Assembly (NCBI GenBank): GCA_012033335.1
Contig: JAAURB010000052.1
Location: 1-36,406 of the forward strand
Reading direction: 5' to 3'
Length of the DNA: 36,406 bases
Source of the DNA: Oscillatoriales cyanobacterium RM2_1_1
GTDB lineage: Bacteria > Cyanobacteriota > Cyanobacteriia > Cyanobacteriales > Microcoleaceae
The position numbers were made by a program, and so were the translations under genes. This document shows positions 16,973-25,711 of this stretch, one piece after another. The notes under the pieces are model-generated. The model saw nothing but the letters and a program-made list of their open reading frames with translations, made no database searches and was not told the DNA's origin. Position 1 is the stretch's first letter. Every line of letters starts with the position of its first letter.

Positions 16973-17604
16973 CCGACCTGGCTGATTCGAGTCAAAAACA
17001 ACAGGTTGATGTGCTTGGGGGCGGAGTTAGTGTGGCCCGTCAGGGATTCCCGCCCCTGCCCGCCGTAGAATTGGAACTGGCGGAAATTCGTCGCCAGATC
17101 AAGCAAACCAATCTCTTGCTGAATGAGGCATTTACCGAAACGCAGGTTAATACGGCCCTGACCAAAACACCCTACACGGTAGTTCATCTGGCTACCCACG
17201 GGGAATTTAGCTCTAGTGCCGAAGAAACGTTTGTTCTAACCTGGGACGAGCGCATCAATATTGACGATTTGCGGCGTTTACTGAGTGCTGATTTTCAACG
17301 GCTCAATCCGATTGAGTTAATTATTTTGAGTGCCTGTCAGACGGCAGTAGGAGATGATCGGGCTGGATTGGGACTGGCGGGAATTGCGGTGAGAGCCGGA
17401 GCCCGTAGCACTATTGCCAGTTTATGGTCAGTCGATGATGAATCAACTGCCTTACTCATGGGTCATTTCTATGAGGCCCTGAATCGGCCAGGGATCACGA
17501 AATCCCAGGCTCTACGGTTTGCCCAGCAGCAGTTGCTCCAGAACAAAGCATTTAACCATCCTTATTTCTGGTCGGCATTTGTTTTAGTGGGAAATTGGCT
17601 ATAA
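16966..17604 (+). CDS. CHAT protease domain, C-terminal part of the split gene
   Basis: In the frame shifted by one base, the sequence continues QLTDLADSSQKQQVDVLGGG directly where the first part stops. It carries the CHAT (caspase-like HetF-associated with TPRs) catalytic pair: His at 17197-17199 in LATHGEF and Cys at 17335-17337 in LSACQTA. The end FWSAFVLVGNWL is the usual C terminus of the family. The first possible start for independent translation is a GTG at 17011, giving 197 aa without a signal peptide. No Shine-Dalgarno sequence supports it, so separate expression is doubtful. Restoring one base near 16960-16965 joins it to the upstream part as one protein of about 885 aa. Confidence 0.85.
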   Translation, partial: QLTDLADSSQKQQVDVLGGGVSVARQGFPPLPAVELELAEIRRQIKQTNLLLNEAFTETQVNTALTKTPYTVVHLATHGEFSSSAEETFVLTWDERINIDDLRRLLSADFQRLNPIELIILSACQTAVGDDRAGLGLAGIAVRAGARSTIASLWSVDDESTALLMGHFYEALNRPGITKSQALRFAQQQLLQNKAFNHPYFWSAFVLVGNWL

Positions 17605-17729
17605 ACTGTCTGGTTGAGATTCGGCGATTTTTCTAATGGTTAGGGGTGGGCCGAACCTCATTTCGCCTGAGTCGTCTTTGTGCCCCGGGTCAAAAACACC
17701 GGGCTACTCACCTTCCATCTTTGCTAATC

Positions 17730-18968
17730 GTGTCAAATAAAGTGTCAAATATAATTGTCATCGGGGGCGGTGCGGCAGGGTTTTTTGGAGCCATTACCTG
17801 CGCCCAATCCTCGCCTCAATCTCAGGTCATCCTGTTAGAAGCCGGACAACAACCCTTGAGCAAGGTTCGAATTTCCGGGGGAGGACGGTGCAATGTCACC
17901 CATGGCTGTTTTGAACCGGCTCGATTGGTACAAAGCTACCCCAGGGGCGGGCGGGAACTGCGCGGGGCATTTAGTCGGTTTCAGGCTCAAAATACGGTGG
18001 ATTGGTTCACCCAGCAAGGGGTTCAACTGAAAACCGAGGCCGATGGCAGAATGTTTCCGGTCACGGATGACTCCGCCACCATTGTGGACTGTTTGATTGA
18101 TGCCGCCCAATCCGCCGGGGTCAAACTGCGAATCGGGACAAAAGTGGTGGGTTTAAATCCCCTGAAAACCACCCACAATTCACCAGGTTTTGCCATCACC
18201 TTGAAATCTGGAGAGGTGCTTCAGGGCGATCGCCTGTTGATCGCCACCGGCAGTAATCCTTCCGGTTATCATTGGGCAAAAGCCTTAGGACATACGGTGA
18301 TTCCCCCCGTTCCCTCCCTGTTTACTTTTAATGTGTCTGATCCTCGGCTTCAGGATCTAGCGGGAGTTTCCGTGACTGAAGCCCGAGTCAAGTTGCCTGA
18401 ACCCCGACTCGAACAGATAGGGCCACTATTAGTGACCCACTGGGGCTTAAGTGGCCCAGCGATTTTGAAGCTATCAGCCTGGGGGGCTCGATTCTTATAT
18501 GATTCCCATTATCAAACTGCACTGACCATTAATTGGTTGCCCCAGTATAACCCCGAAAATCTCCGCAAAGAATTGCTCCAGGTCAAGTCACAATTACCCC
18601 AGCGATCCGTAGCGGCCAATTGCCCGGTGATGTTGCCCCGTCGTCTGTGGCATCAACTGATTCAATTTCTCGGTATTGATGAGCAGAAGCGCTGGGCAGA
18701 AGTCTCAAATAAGCAGATCAATCAGCTCGTTCGAGAATTAACTCAAGGGCAGTATCAAATTCGAGGCAAGGGGGTTTTCAAAGAAGAATTTGTCACCTGT
18801 GGGGGGGTGGATCTGCAGGAGGTCAACTTTAAAACCATGGAAAGTCGTTGCTGTCCAGGACTGTATTTTGCTGGGGAGGTATTGAATATTGATGGGGTGA
18901 CAGGGGGATTTAATTTTCAGAGTGCCTGGACAACAGGATGGTTGGCCGGTCAGGCCATGGGCCAATAA
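17730..18968 (+). CDS. FAD-dependent oxidoreductase, HI0933/YhiN (BaiN) family
   Basis: A cytosolic flavoprotein of about 412 aa. The dinucleotide-binding motif IIVIGGGAAGFFGAIT stands at the N terminus, followed by the family signature SKVRISGGGRCNVTH and, near the C terminus, GLYFAGEVLNIDGVTGGFN, which closes the FAD site. The substrate of the cyanobacterial members is unknown; BaiN in gut bacteria reduces bile-acid intermediates, which is not transferable here. The frame opens at a GTG at 17646, but those 28 extra residues are unlike the family; the GTG at 17730 or 17742 is more likely. It is about 125 bp downstream of the CHAT gene on the same strand, with no evident functional link. Confidence 0.87.
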   Translation: MSNKVSNIIVIGGGAAGFFGAITCAQSSPQSQVILLEAGQQPLSKVRISGGGRCNVTHGCFEPARLVQSYPRGGRELRGAFSRFQAQNTVDWFTQQGVQLKTEADGRMFPVTDDSATIVDCLIDAAQSAGVKLRIGTKVVGLNPLKTTHNSPGFAITLKSGEVLQGDRLLIATGSNPSGYHWAKALGHTVIPPVPSLFTFNVSDPRLQDLAGVSVTEARVKLPEPRLEQIGPLLVTHWGLSGPAILKLSAWGARFLYDSHYQTALTINWLPQYNPENLRKELLQVKSQLPQRSVAANCPVMLPRRLWHQLIQFLGIDEQKRWAEVSNKQINQLVRELTQGQYQIRGKGVFKEEFVTCGGVDLQEVNFKTMESRCCPGLYFAGEVLNIDGVTGGFNFQSAWTTGWLAGQAMGQ

Positions 18969-19056
18969 GCCAGGGTTTGAGCGCTTCCCAAACTGACTAT
19001 GCTGCGTACTTTGACAGGGCTCCAGTCGAGTTCAGTTAATCCAAGAATTCTTCAAC

Positions 19057-19869
19057 TTAGTTCTGAGCCAGGTTACAGCAAGCTACCAGAGGCTCCGTAG
19101 CAATTGATCCTAGCTTGACACTTTGCAGTAGGGCCTGCCAGTCCCCTAACAGTTCTGGCTGGTTCAGGGAATTACGGTTCAGGTTTCCCAGCAAGGTAAG
19201 GCTGTCATACCACAGGCCATTTTCGGCATAGATGCGAACCCGGTCGCGATCAGTCGGAGCAGTTTTCAAGGCTTGTTGCAGTTCTGGGGTAGGTTTGACT
19301 TTCACAATTGAGCCGAAAACCACAGCAGCTTCGGTGGGTTCAGCATTAGCGTCATTTGAGTCATTACAGTAGGCCGCGAGAGACCACTCGTAATAAGTAG
19401 GTTCTAATTGCAGGGATGCGGTTACTGGCAAGGCCACACTGATGATTCCTACGGGAACCTCAGCCGCCGGAATCATTTTCTCATAGACTAGATCTTCCCG
19501 TTTGCCGTTATTCCAGATCCGCTTGAGTTGAAATTTGAGTGCATCATACTCCCCTGATTGATAGGGGACTCGAAACCAGAAACTTGGGGAATCGCTCATG
19601 GTCAAGCCCCGGCCATCTTCAGGGGTCAGGGCATACAATGCTCGCGGGTCAATTGGGCAGGGGCCTCGGCTCCCTCCACCGTTGCGATCGCCCGGTCGCC
19701 CTCGATCGGTCATATCTGGAGCCCGAAACTGCAAAGAGGAGTCTGTCATGGCGCTCACAGCCCGAGGGAGCAATTCCTGGGCATAGACCGCTGGAATACC
19801 AACGATGACAGATAATCCCAGGGCAAAGGCTAGTCTGAGGTGCTTGATTTGATGATTGCTCCAAAGCAT
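19057..19869 (-). CDS. DUF928 exported protein
   Basis: 270 aa. The N-terminal hydrophobic segment (LRLAFALGLSVIVGIPAVYA) is a signal peptide, so the protein is periplasmic. The family pattern is clear: RGRPGDRNGGGSRGPCP, LYALTPEDGRGLTMSDSPSF, FRVPY, then a beta-rich part with TYYEWSLAAYC. The function is unknown; in many cyanobacteria DUF928 genes lie near CHASE2-CHAT, TPR-CHAT and TpsB genes. Here it is about 1.5 kb from the TPR-CHAT gene and about 6 kb from the CHASE2-CHAT gene, on the opposite strand. AGGGAG eight bases before the ATG at 19869 supports this start. The C-terminal third (from about 210) is helical and may contact a partner. Confidence 0.88.
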   Translation of the reverse strand: MLWSNHQIKHLRLAFALGLSVIVGIPAVYAQELLPRAVSAMTDSSLQFRAPDMTDRGRPGDRNGGGSRGPCPIDPRALYALTPEDGRGLTMSDSPSFWFRVPYQSGEYDALKFQLKRIWNNGKREDLVYEKMIPAAEVPVGIISVALPVTASLQLEPTYYEWSLAAYCNDSNDANAEPTEAAVVFGSIVKVKPTPELQQALKTAPTDRDRVRIYAENGLWYDSLTLLGNLNRNSLNQPELLGDWQALLQSVKLGSIATEPLVACCNLAQN

Positions 19870-19986
19870 GATGATCGCTCCCTAGATGTTCAGTGCTAGA
19901 CTCTACGCCGCTGATCAAACCAATTCAGGAAAGATTATACGGTCTGTACTAAGGATCATAGAGCAAATCAACCTGAAACCAGACCG

Positions 19987-20913
19987 TTACAGATCCGAAG
20001 GCTGTTCATAGGTCAGGTCGTCCGAAATATATTCAGGGGGTTCTAGATGAATCACAACCCGCACCGGGCTGAATCGTTTTTCTAGTTCTGCCTCAACGGC
20101 TTCAGTAATGGCATGGGCAGTGGCCACGTCCATGGCGGCAACTACCATATTCATTTCAATAAAAACCTGCCGTCCGACCTGACCCCTGGAGGCGATATGG
20201 CTGCAATTGATCACCCCGGGGACAGCCATGGCAATTTTCTCAATGGTTTCAGGGGCGATCGCCATTTGATCCACCAGCCAGGGCAGATTTTCCTGGATCA
20301 CTTCCCAACCGCTGCGAAAGACAAAAAAAGCCACCGGAAATGCCAGGACAACATCTAAAATCTGCAGTTGCGGGAGATTGGCTGTCTTGCCGATCCAGAT
20401 GCCGACTAAGCCGCTGGCAACAATCAACGTTGTCCAAATATCGCTCATGGTATGTTTGGCATCGGCAACTAGTAATGCACTTCCCAATTTTATCCCAGCC
20501 CGGCGTTCATAATAGGCCACAAAAATATTGACCCCGAGAACAATTAACAAAATCCATAGCTGGGAACCAGAGATGGCTACGGGTTCAAATCCTTTTACAA
20601 TGCGCTCGATAGCAGTGCTGATAATTTCAAAGCAAGCCACCCCTAGAAAAGCCGCCACTCCCAAAGCCCCCAAAGCATCAAACTTCTGATGTCCATAGGG
20701 ATGTTCCCGATCCGGATAAGGGGAGGCAAAATGGTTCGCTGCCAGACCCAGTAAATTATTGGCCGCATCTGTCACACTATGTAGAGCATCCGCCAGCAAA
20801 CTGAGGGAGCCGGTGATCCATCCCAGAACACTTTTAATCAAGATAACCCATAAATTTAACAGTAGGGTAATTACTAAAACCCGGCGGACTTCGGCACGAT
20901 TGTCAGTGACCAT
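19987..20913 (-). CDS. Cation diffusion facilitator (CDF) metal exporter
   Basis: A 308-aa inner-membrane transporter that expels divalent metal ions (Zn, Co, Fe, Mn or Ni) against protons. Six membrane spans are visible, with the paired metal sites DALHSVTDAANN (span 2) and ADAKHTMSDIW (span 5). The loop has the HPYGHQKFDALGALG signature. A cytosolic C-terminal domain (PGVINCSHIASR, QVFIEMNMVV, HLEPPEY) is the usual regulatory dimer. The HxxxD site in span 5 does not decide between metals. I prefer the ATG at 20913 over a GTG two codons upstream. The InrS-like sensor 7 kb away could control it, but no shared operator was found. Confidence 0.92.
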   Translation of the reverse strand: MVTDNRAEVRRVLVITLLLNLWVILIKSVLGWITGSLSLLADALHSVTDAANNLLGLAANHFASPYPDREHPYGHQKFDALGALGVAAFLGVACFEIISTAIERIVKGFEPVAISGSQLWILLIVLGVNIFVAYYERRAGIKLGSALLVADAKHTMSDIWTTLIVASGLVGIWIGKTANLPQLQILDVVLAFPVAFFVFRSGWEVIQENLPWLVDQMAIAPETIEKIAMAVPGVINCSHIASRGQVGRQVFIEMNMVVAAMDVATAHAITEAVEAELEKRFSPVRVVIHLEPPEYISDDLTYEQPSDL

Positions 20914-21147
20914 ATTCACATTTTTAATTAATAAGTAATGCCTGCAATCCTTGACTCGGCTTGTTTTTTCTAGTCTAGAACGAATTGATTGGCTTGTGTC
21001 TTATTGCGATTTATTCTTGATTTAATGCCGATTAAAATCGGGTTAGATAACAAAAGTTGGATCCACAATATTATGGAAAAGTATTATGTAAAAATAAGGC
21101 TTAGGTTAAGATGAAAAGATTACCTTTGCCCCTTCGAGTTTTGTTCT

Positions 21148-21504
21148 ATGTCAACTGCACCCCTGACGTTAAATTTGGTTCAAGGTTCTGTTGCAATTCG
21201 CTTTAGCTTGGAGGCCGCCCAAGAGTTGCAGTCCTATCTCAATGAGCTGCTACAAAAGCTCAAATTGACCGCCTCCAAGTCCCCCTCAGGCTCTAGCAGA
21301 CCAACTCCTCAGCAACCCATGGAATATCGCTACACCGGAGATGTTTTTCTGGAGGTGTTCTGTAATCCCAATATCTGGCCCAGTCCTTTCGCAGCCCAGG
21401 TTTTGATTACGGCCCGGGACGACCGGATCAAAGTCAATGCTGAAGCGGAGTTGACCCGGATTATTGAAGATGTCAATCAATATATCGAGCAGCTAGGATC
21501 GTAG
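21148..21504 (+). CDS. Small conserved cyanobacterial protein, unknown
   Basis: 118 aa, without signal peptide or membrane span. The N-terminal part (LTLNLVQGSVAIRFSLEAAQ) looks like a beta-hairpin followed by a helix. After a Ser/Pro/Gln linker (about 45-58) comes YRYTGDVFLEVFCNPNIWPS, a beta part and a final helix, RIIEDVNQYIEQLG. It looks like a real gene, and I believe similar short proteins occur in other cyanobacteria, but I know no function. It is divergent from the CDF gene across 234 bp. Hairpins just after its stop may end its transcript. Confidence 0.65.
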   Translation: MSTAPLTLNLVQGSVAIRFSLEAAQELQSYLNELLQKLKLTASKSPSGSSRPTPQQPMEYRYTGDVFLEVFCNPNIWPSPFAAQVLITARDDRIKVNAEAELTRIIEDVNQYIEQLGS

Positions 21505-21929
21505 AGTCAATGGCGGGCAACAGCGAAGCGGCTGTTTCCTAGCAAGCAAGGTGCTAGATGCTTGCTGTTGTTCCTGAAACTGCTGCATTTATTAGATTTA
21601 AAGCCACTTCGGCTATTTTGCAGGAGGCCAGATGCCTGCACCACACGATTGGTAGCTTATCTAATAGACATTCCTCAGTCCCAGAGGTTTTGGGAATCTG
21701 AAATTTGAGTTTTAAATTTGAATTTAATCCTGGCTGAGACGACTTGAATGGGATAGACGTTCCTGAAGCCACGGATCTGGTTAACAGACTTCGATACCGG
21801 AGAATCCGCAAGGGGCAGCTTTCTCGGGTGCTACAATAATCGACAAGTCAGGGTGCACTTGATGAGAGCTGATTCAGCCCGCTAATAAATATCCTGAACC
21901 TAATACTTTACTGATACTTTAAATTTCTC
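21505..21929. other. Intergenic region with hairpins
   Basis: 425 bp. Two hairpins lie directly after the upstream stop codon: AACAGC/GCTGTT with a 6-nt loop (21519-21536), and AGCAAGCA/TGCTTGCT with a 10-nt loop (21541-21566). The rest has no convincing gene; a minus-strand frame at 21554-21811 looks spurious. The last 100 bp should hold the promoter of the phasin-like gene. A small structured RNA is possible but unproven. Confidence 0.4.
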
Positions 21930-22322
21930 ATGAATGCTGATAATTTGACTCAAATGCTCCAGAAAGGACTCCGTGTAACGTTGGGTGCGGCCTCTTCCCT
22001 GGTTGAAGTGTTACAAAATCCTCAGCGCCGAGAAGAAAATTTGGAGAAAATTCAGTCGCAACTGACTCAACTGGCCGAAGAATGGACAGAAAAGGGGGCT
22101 GTGACCGAACAGGAAGCTCGGAATTTTGTGGATAGTTTGCTGGCTCGAGCCCAGAGCGGCCCAGAGAATTCAGGATCTAGCGTCCCCCGTTCAGCGTCAG
22201 TCACAACTACAGTAACAGTATCCGACCCAGAACCCGTTGAGAATATTCAGGATCTCACCGAGCAATTGGCCGCCCTGCGGGAAGAACTAGAGCGGCTCCG
22301 ACGATCTGAATCCAATCAGTAG
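21930..22322 (+). CDS. Phasin-like small coiled-coil protein
   Basis: 130 aa. The first 75 residues are amphipathic helix (LTQMLQKGLRVTLGAASSLV, then a charged stretch LEKIQSQLTQLAEEW, and AVTEQEARNFVDSLLARAQ), as in proteins annotated as phasin-like in cyanobacteria. A Ser/Thr/Val linker is followed by a second coiled coil, LTEQLAALREELERLRR. True phasins coat polyhydroxybutyrate granules; no pha genes are present here, so that role is only suggested by similarity. The 3' end overlaps the convergent DUF2079 gene by 7 bp. Confidence 0.7.
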   Translation: MNADNLTQMLQKGLRVTLGAASSLVEVLQNPQRREENLEKIQSQLTQLAEEWTEKGAVTEQEARNFVDSLLARAQSGPENSGSSVPRSASVTTTVTVSDPEPVENIQDLTEQLAALREELERLRRSESNQ

Positions 22323-24154
22323 CCCCTGTGAAATACTTTCCAGGCTGACAAGGCTTCCGGGTCTGAAGATTGTCCTTTTTGGAGTAGGGCCACTTCGTCC
22401 CTGAAATCCGTAATCCCATACTCTCCAGAGGTGAGCAGTTGCTCAATGGCTTCAACAATTTCTTTTAAGCGTTTGCGATCGCTCTGAAAAGCCACCTGAT
22501 ACTGATCCAATTGCCACAGATCGGCAATGATGTAGTCTAAGCTGACCACGTTCCCGGCATCGTTTCGCAATCGATATTGAGGAAATCGCAGCACCTGCCG
22601 CCGCCCCGAAACATGGGGCACAATGTAGGTTGTCGCAGCCACCCCCGCTTCTGACGGGATTTGCGCCAGCAGCGGGCGGATTTGAGCCACATGACTCCAT
22701 TGTTGGGGCAGAGAAATATACACCCAGGGCTGCACTGAGTCCGGAATCAGGAAATATAGCGTTCGGTTGGGATTGGAGGTCAGGGTAAAAAACAGGGATA
22801 GACTTAGGCAGATCCCCCAAAATCGGCGGAATTGGGGTTTGAGTTGGGGCTCCAGGGAGAATGGATTGAGGGTTAGGGGATTGGCGAAGAAATTGGCCAA
22901 AAACGGGGCGAGAAAGCGACCAGAACGGCTTGATTCTGGTCGCTTCCCAGGTTGATCAGTCTTGAATCCCGATCTTGATTCAGTATTCAATCCAGAATTT
23001 GCTCCAACATTGATCTGAGGACTCACCCCAGAATTCACCTCAGAGCTGATTTCAGAATTCAATGGCTGCGCCCTGGACAAGATAGCCTGTTGCCGGTGAC
23101 TCCACCATAAAATCGACCCATAAAATAGGCCAGGAACCACGGTCATGGCATAGCGAATCGTAATGGCCAAGACGGATTCACCCTTGGCAATCAATAATTT
23201 GAGCAAGGGAAATCCAGCCACAGCCCAGGAAGCGGGGGCGATCGCTGGCACAAAAGCCAGGGGTAGCCATTGACCGATCAAATATTTGAGGGTACCCCAG
23301 AACGGAGTCATCAGTTCGATCAGCAATCGGTGAGGTTGGCTGACAATTCCCCAGATGATCTCCAGTGTTGAAGCAGTTTCTCCCTCCGCATACTGGCCAA
23401 ACCGCTCCATCATAAACCGTTCGGAAATATCATCGGAAAATAGCGGCATAATCAGGTTTGTCAGGGCCACCATGTAGGTAAAACTGATCATGCACAGGGC
23501 CAGTCCCCGTCCAGGGTAACGTTTGCTCAGAATTAAATACACCCCAACCCCAAACAAGCTCACCCCAGCATCCTCCCGTACCGCCAGTACCAGGACTGCC
23601 AAAATCCAGAAAGCCCACCAGCGGCGGCGTTCCATGGCCAAAAGCAAGCCAAAGATCAACAGGGGCAACTGGCAAATATCATGAAAGTTGCTCAGGGTAG
23701 GGCCAAGCACCGCATTGGCACAGTAGAAACTCACCGTAATCCAGGCTGACAGCCGAGGTTCCAGGTATTCCCGGGCCAGTCCGTAGAGCACCAAGCCCGC
23801 CGCCGTCACCAAGACAACTTGCAGCACCGTTAAGGTGACCGGGGAGGGAAATAACCGATAAAGAGGCAGCCAGAGCAATAGGGCTGGGGTGAAGTGTTGT
23901 CCCAGGCGGTGATAGGAGACATCCGGGAACTCGCCATTGTGAACTACATTGGTAGACAGGGCCGATGACAGGGAACTTTGAAAGAGACGACCCTGGGCGT
24001 TATTCCAGAACACCTGATTGAAAATTCCCTGATCATAGGACGCATAAAAGCTGAAGTAGCGATGAAGAGTCAAACCCAGACTAATCAGAAAAAATCCGAC
24101 TGCCACTCCCAACACCACCTGCAATGCCGGATTCTGATGCCACTTTGTCCCCAT
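22316..24154 (-). CDS. DUF2079 multi-spanning membrane protein
   Basis: 612 aa, about ten membrane spans in the first 400 residues. The family pattern is seen in SYDQGIFNQVFWNNAQGR, LGQHFTPALLLWLPLY, LSNFHDICQLPLL and AVREDAGVSLFGVGVYLI, where acidic residues sit in extracytoplasmic loops, as in GT-C type glycosyltransferases. The natural reaction is unknown; an envelope sugar or polymer role is likely. A cytosolic linker between two spans contains nine tetrapeptide repeats (coded by 22955-23062) and a perfect coding hairpin (22914-22945). The C-terminal part (VAATTYIVPHVSGRRQVL) resembles the usual soluble end. ATG at 24154 has AGGT just upstream; a GTG six codons earlier is an alternative. 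Confidence 0.83.
   Translation of the reverse strand: MGTKWHQNPALQVVLGVAVGFFLISLGLTLHRYFSFYASYDQGIFNQVFWNNAQGRLFQSSLSSALSTNVVHNGEFPDVSYHRLGQHFTPALLLWLPLYRLFPSPVTLTVLQVVLVTAAGLVLYGLAREYLEPRLSAWITVSFYCANAVLGPTLSNFHDICQLPLLIFGLLLAMERRRWWAFWILAVLVLAVREDAGVSLFGVGVYLILSKRYPGRGLALCMISFTYMVALTNLIMPLFSDDISERFMMERFGQYAEGETASTLEIIWGIVSQPHRLLIELMTPFWGTLKYLIGQWLPLAFVPAIAPASWAVAGFPLLKLLIAKGESVLAITIRYAMTVVPGLFYGSILWWSHRQQAILSRAQPLNSEISSEVNSGVSPQINVGANSGLNTESRSGFKTDQPGKRPESSRSGRFLAPFLANFFANPLTLNPFSLEPQLKPQFRRFWGICLSLSLFFTLTSNPNRTLYFLIPDSVQPWVYISLPQQWSHVAQIRPLLAQIPSEAGVAATTYIVPHVSGRRQVLRFPQYRLRNDAGNVVSLDYIIADLWQLDQYQVAFQSDRKRLKEIVEAIEQLLTSGEYGITDFRDEVALLQKGQSSDPEALSAWKVFHRGY
22914..22945. repeat. Perfect 12-bp inverted repeat inside the DUF2079 gene
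   Basis: AAGCGACCAGAA (22914-22925) and TTCTGGTCGCTT (22934-22945) are exact complements around an 8-nt loop. It lies within coding sequence ten bases from the minisatellite. A hairpin of this strength is unusual in a coding region; it may be a small inserted repeat. Confidence 0.7.
22955..23062. repeat. 12-bp coding minisatellite in the DUF2079 gene
   Basis: Nine consecutive 12-bp units encode, in protein order, LNSE, ISSE, VNSG, VSPQ, INVG, ANSG, LNTE, SRSG and FKTD: a hydrophobic residue, then Asn/Ser, Ser and Glu/Gly. The best-conserved units read TTCAGAATTCAA on the plus strand. All units keep the frame. Confidence 0.8.
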
Positions 24155-24338
24155 AGAGAGACCTGCCCTCACTCAACTAGATACCGCATAGATGCTATTA
24201 GATCGTTTAAATTAAAAAAAACTTAAATCTAAAGGAGATATTAAATTAAACTATAAATGATACAGGGTAATCACTGTCAACTTTGCTGATCTTTAGCTCC
24301 ATTGCTGCTGCTTTTAGTCCTGATGAGAACAGAAATAC

Positions 24339-25511
24339 ATGCAGGTATATTCTGGCACGTCCAACTCCAAGACCGTTCTTCAACTCCTTTTATTCATCGA
24401 TCAAAGACCCAGTTCTAAGCAACAGGTCAATCAAATTCGCCAGTTTTTGGATAGCCTGACCTGCAATATCTTTGAGCTGCAGGTGATTGAAGTCAGCAAG
24501 CAACCCTCCCTGGCGGAGTATTTTAAGTTGGTCGCAACTCCTGCCTTGATCAAGATTTACCCCGAGCCCAGGCAAATCCTGGCTGGAAGTAACCTGGCCT
24601 CCCAGCTTGAGCATTGGTGGCCCCGCTGGGAAGCAGCCCTGGAAGAATATCGAACTCATCTGGAGACCCAACCAGACATTGTCAATGCCGCTACATCCCC
24701 AGATTTGTTGGAGTCCGTTGCCTATGTTTCAGAGCTGATTCGGGTAAGTGACGAGGCGTTTCGATTGCATCAAGAAAAAGAACAACTGCAACAGCAACTC
24801 AATTTCAAAGATCGGATCATTGAAATTTTAGCCCACGATTTGCGGAGTCCTTTGACAGCCATGGCCCTTGCCCTGGAAACCCTAGAATCTACCCAAAATG
24901 GTCTACGGGAGGGAGATGTCTCTCAGATTACCCCTGCTTTGAGACTACGGCTCATTCAACAGACTCGCCATCAAATTCGGATCATTGATCGAATGATTAC
25001 CGAAATCTTGCAAACTGCAACAGGCCCTAGTGCCCGCCTCCATCTCCAACCCAATCGCCTGGAACTGAAGGAGTTTTGCAAAGATATTCTAGGGGAACTG
25101 AGTAGCCAATTTCAGGCCAAATCCCTGCAACTGCAGACCGATATTCCCAGCGATGTTCCAGCGGTTTATGCCGATCCAGAGCGGATTCGGCAGGTAATTG
25201 TCAATTTATTTGACAATGCTATCAAGTACACCCCAACAAAAGGTACAATCCAACTCTCGATCCTACATCGCACCACTCAAAAAATTCAGGTGAGTATCTG
25301 TGATAGTGGGCCTGGAATTCCCGAGGAAAATCGCGATCGCGTCTTTCAAGAACGGTTTCGGTTAGAGCGGGATGAATGCCAGGATGGCTATGGCATTGGC
25401 CTATCCCTCTGTAGACGGATTATTCAGGCCCACTATGGGCAAATCTGGGTAGATTCCTGTTTGGGAAAGGGCAGTTGCTTTCACTTTACCCTGCCGGTTT
25501 ATCAGTTCTGA
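24339..25511 (+). CDS. sasA: Circadian clock output histidine kinase SasA
   Basis: 390 aa, the usual length. The N-terminal domain (about 1-105) is a KaiB-like thioredoxin fold (VLQLLLFIDQRPSSKQQVNQ, VATPALIKIYPEPRQILAG), which binds KaiC. The kinase core follows: phospho-acceptor H166 in ILAHDLRSPLTAM, N box VNLFDNAIKYTP, G1 CDSGPGIPEE and G2 DGYGIGLSLCRRII. KaiC stimulates SasA, which phosphorylates the response regulator RpaA to drive dusk gene expression. It is soluble and cytoplasmic. The ATG at 24339 is the only start, because an in-frame TGA lies five codons upstream. No kai or rpaA gene is in the window, as is usual. Its upstream region is AT-rich. Confidence 0.95.
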   Translation: MQVYSGTSNSKTVLQLLLFIDQRPSSKQQVNQIRQFLDSLTCNIFELQVIEVSKQPSLAEYFKLVATPALIKIYPEPRQILAGSNLASQLEHWWPRWEAALEEYRTHLETQPDIVNAATSPDLLESVAYVSELIRVSDEAFRLHQEKEQLQQQLNFKDRIIEILAHDLRSPLTAMALALETLESTQNGLREGDVSQITPALRLRLIQQTRHQIRIIDRMITEILQTATGPSARLHLQPNRLELKEFCKDILGELSSQFQAKSLQLQTDIPSDVPAVYADPERIRQVIVNLFDNAIKYTPTKGTIQLSILHRTTQKIQVSICDSGPGIPEENRDRVFQERFRLERDECQDGYGIGLSLCRRIIQAHYGQIWVDSCLGKGSCFHFTLPVYQF

Positions 25512-25586
25512 TAGGTTGTGGATCAAGCATTACTCATCACGAATGACAAGCTCCCAAGGTAGAATGGATTTATTATGTAAACAAGT

Positions 25587-25673
25587 ATGTCGTTGATACA
25601 GATGGATTCAGGTTTTGATAGTTATCTAGGGAGATTGATCAAAGCCTTGAGTCAGGGCGATCAGGCTGATTAA
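25587..25673 (+). CDS. Possible 28-aa peptide upstream of CHASE2-CHAT
   Basis: An ATG frame beginning MSLIQMDSGFDSYLGRLIKA and ending at TAA 38 bp before the CHASE2-CHAT gene. It has no Shine-Dalgarno sequence and no known relatives. Genes for small regulatory or DUF1822-type proteins often precede CHASE2-CHAT genes in cyanobacteria, so this could be a leader peptide or the remnant of such a gene. It could easily be chance. Confidence 0.2.
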   Translation: MSLIQMDSGFDSYLGRLIKALSQGDQAD

Positions 25674-25711
25674 TTCTTTGCCAAATCACCTTTCTACTCA
25701 GAATTGACGCT

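Larger units (their letters stand above)
14948..17604 (+). pseudogene. Full extent of the TPR-CHAT gene with a one-base frameshift
   Basis: The whole gene spans both parts above. At GCTTACAACTAA, adding one T after GCT would read A-L-Q-L-T-D, which matches the family pattern at this place better than the present AYN-stop. It is either a true pseudogene, a sequencing or assembly error, or a very recent allele. Confidence 0.7.
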
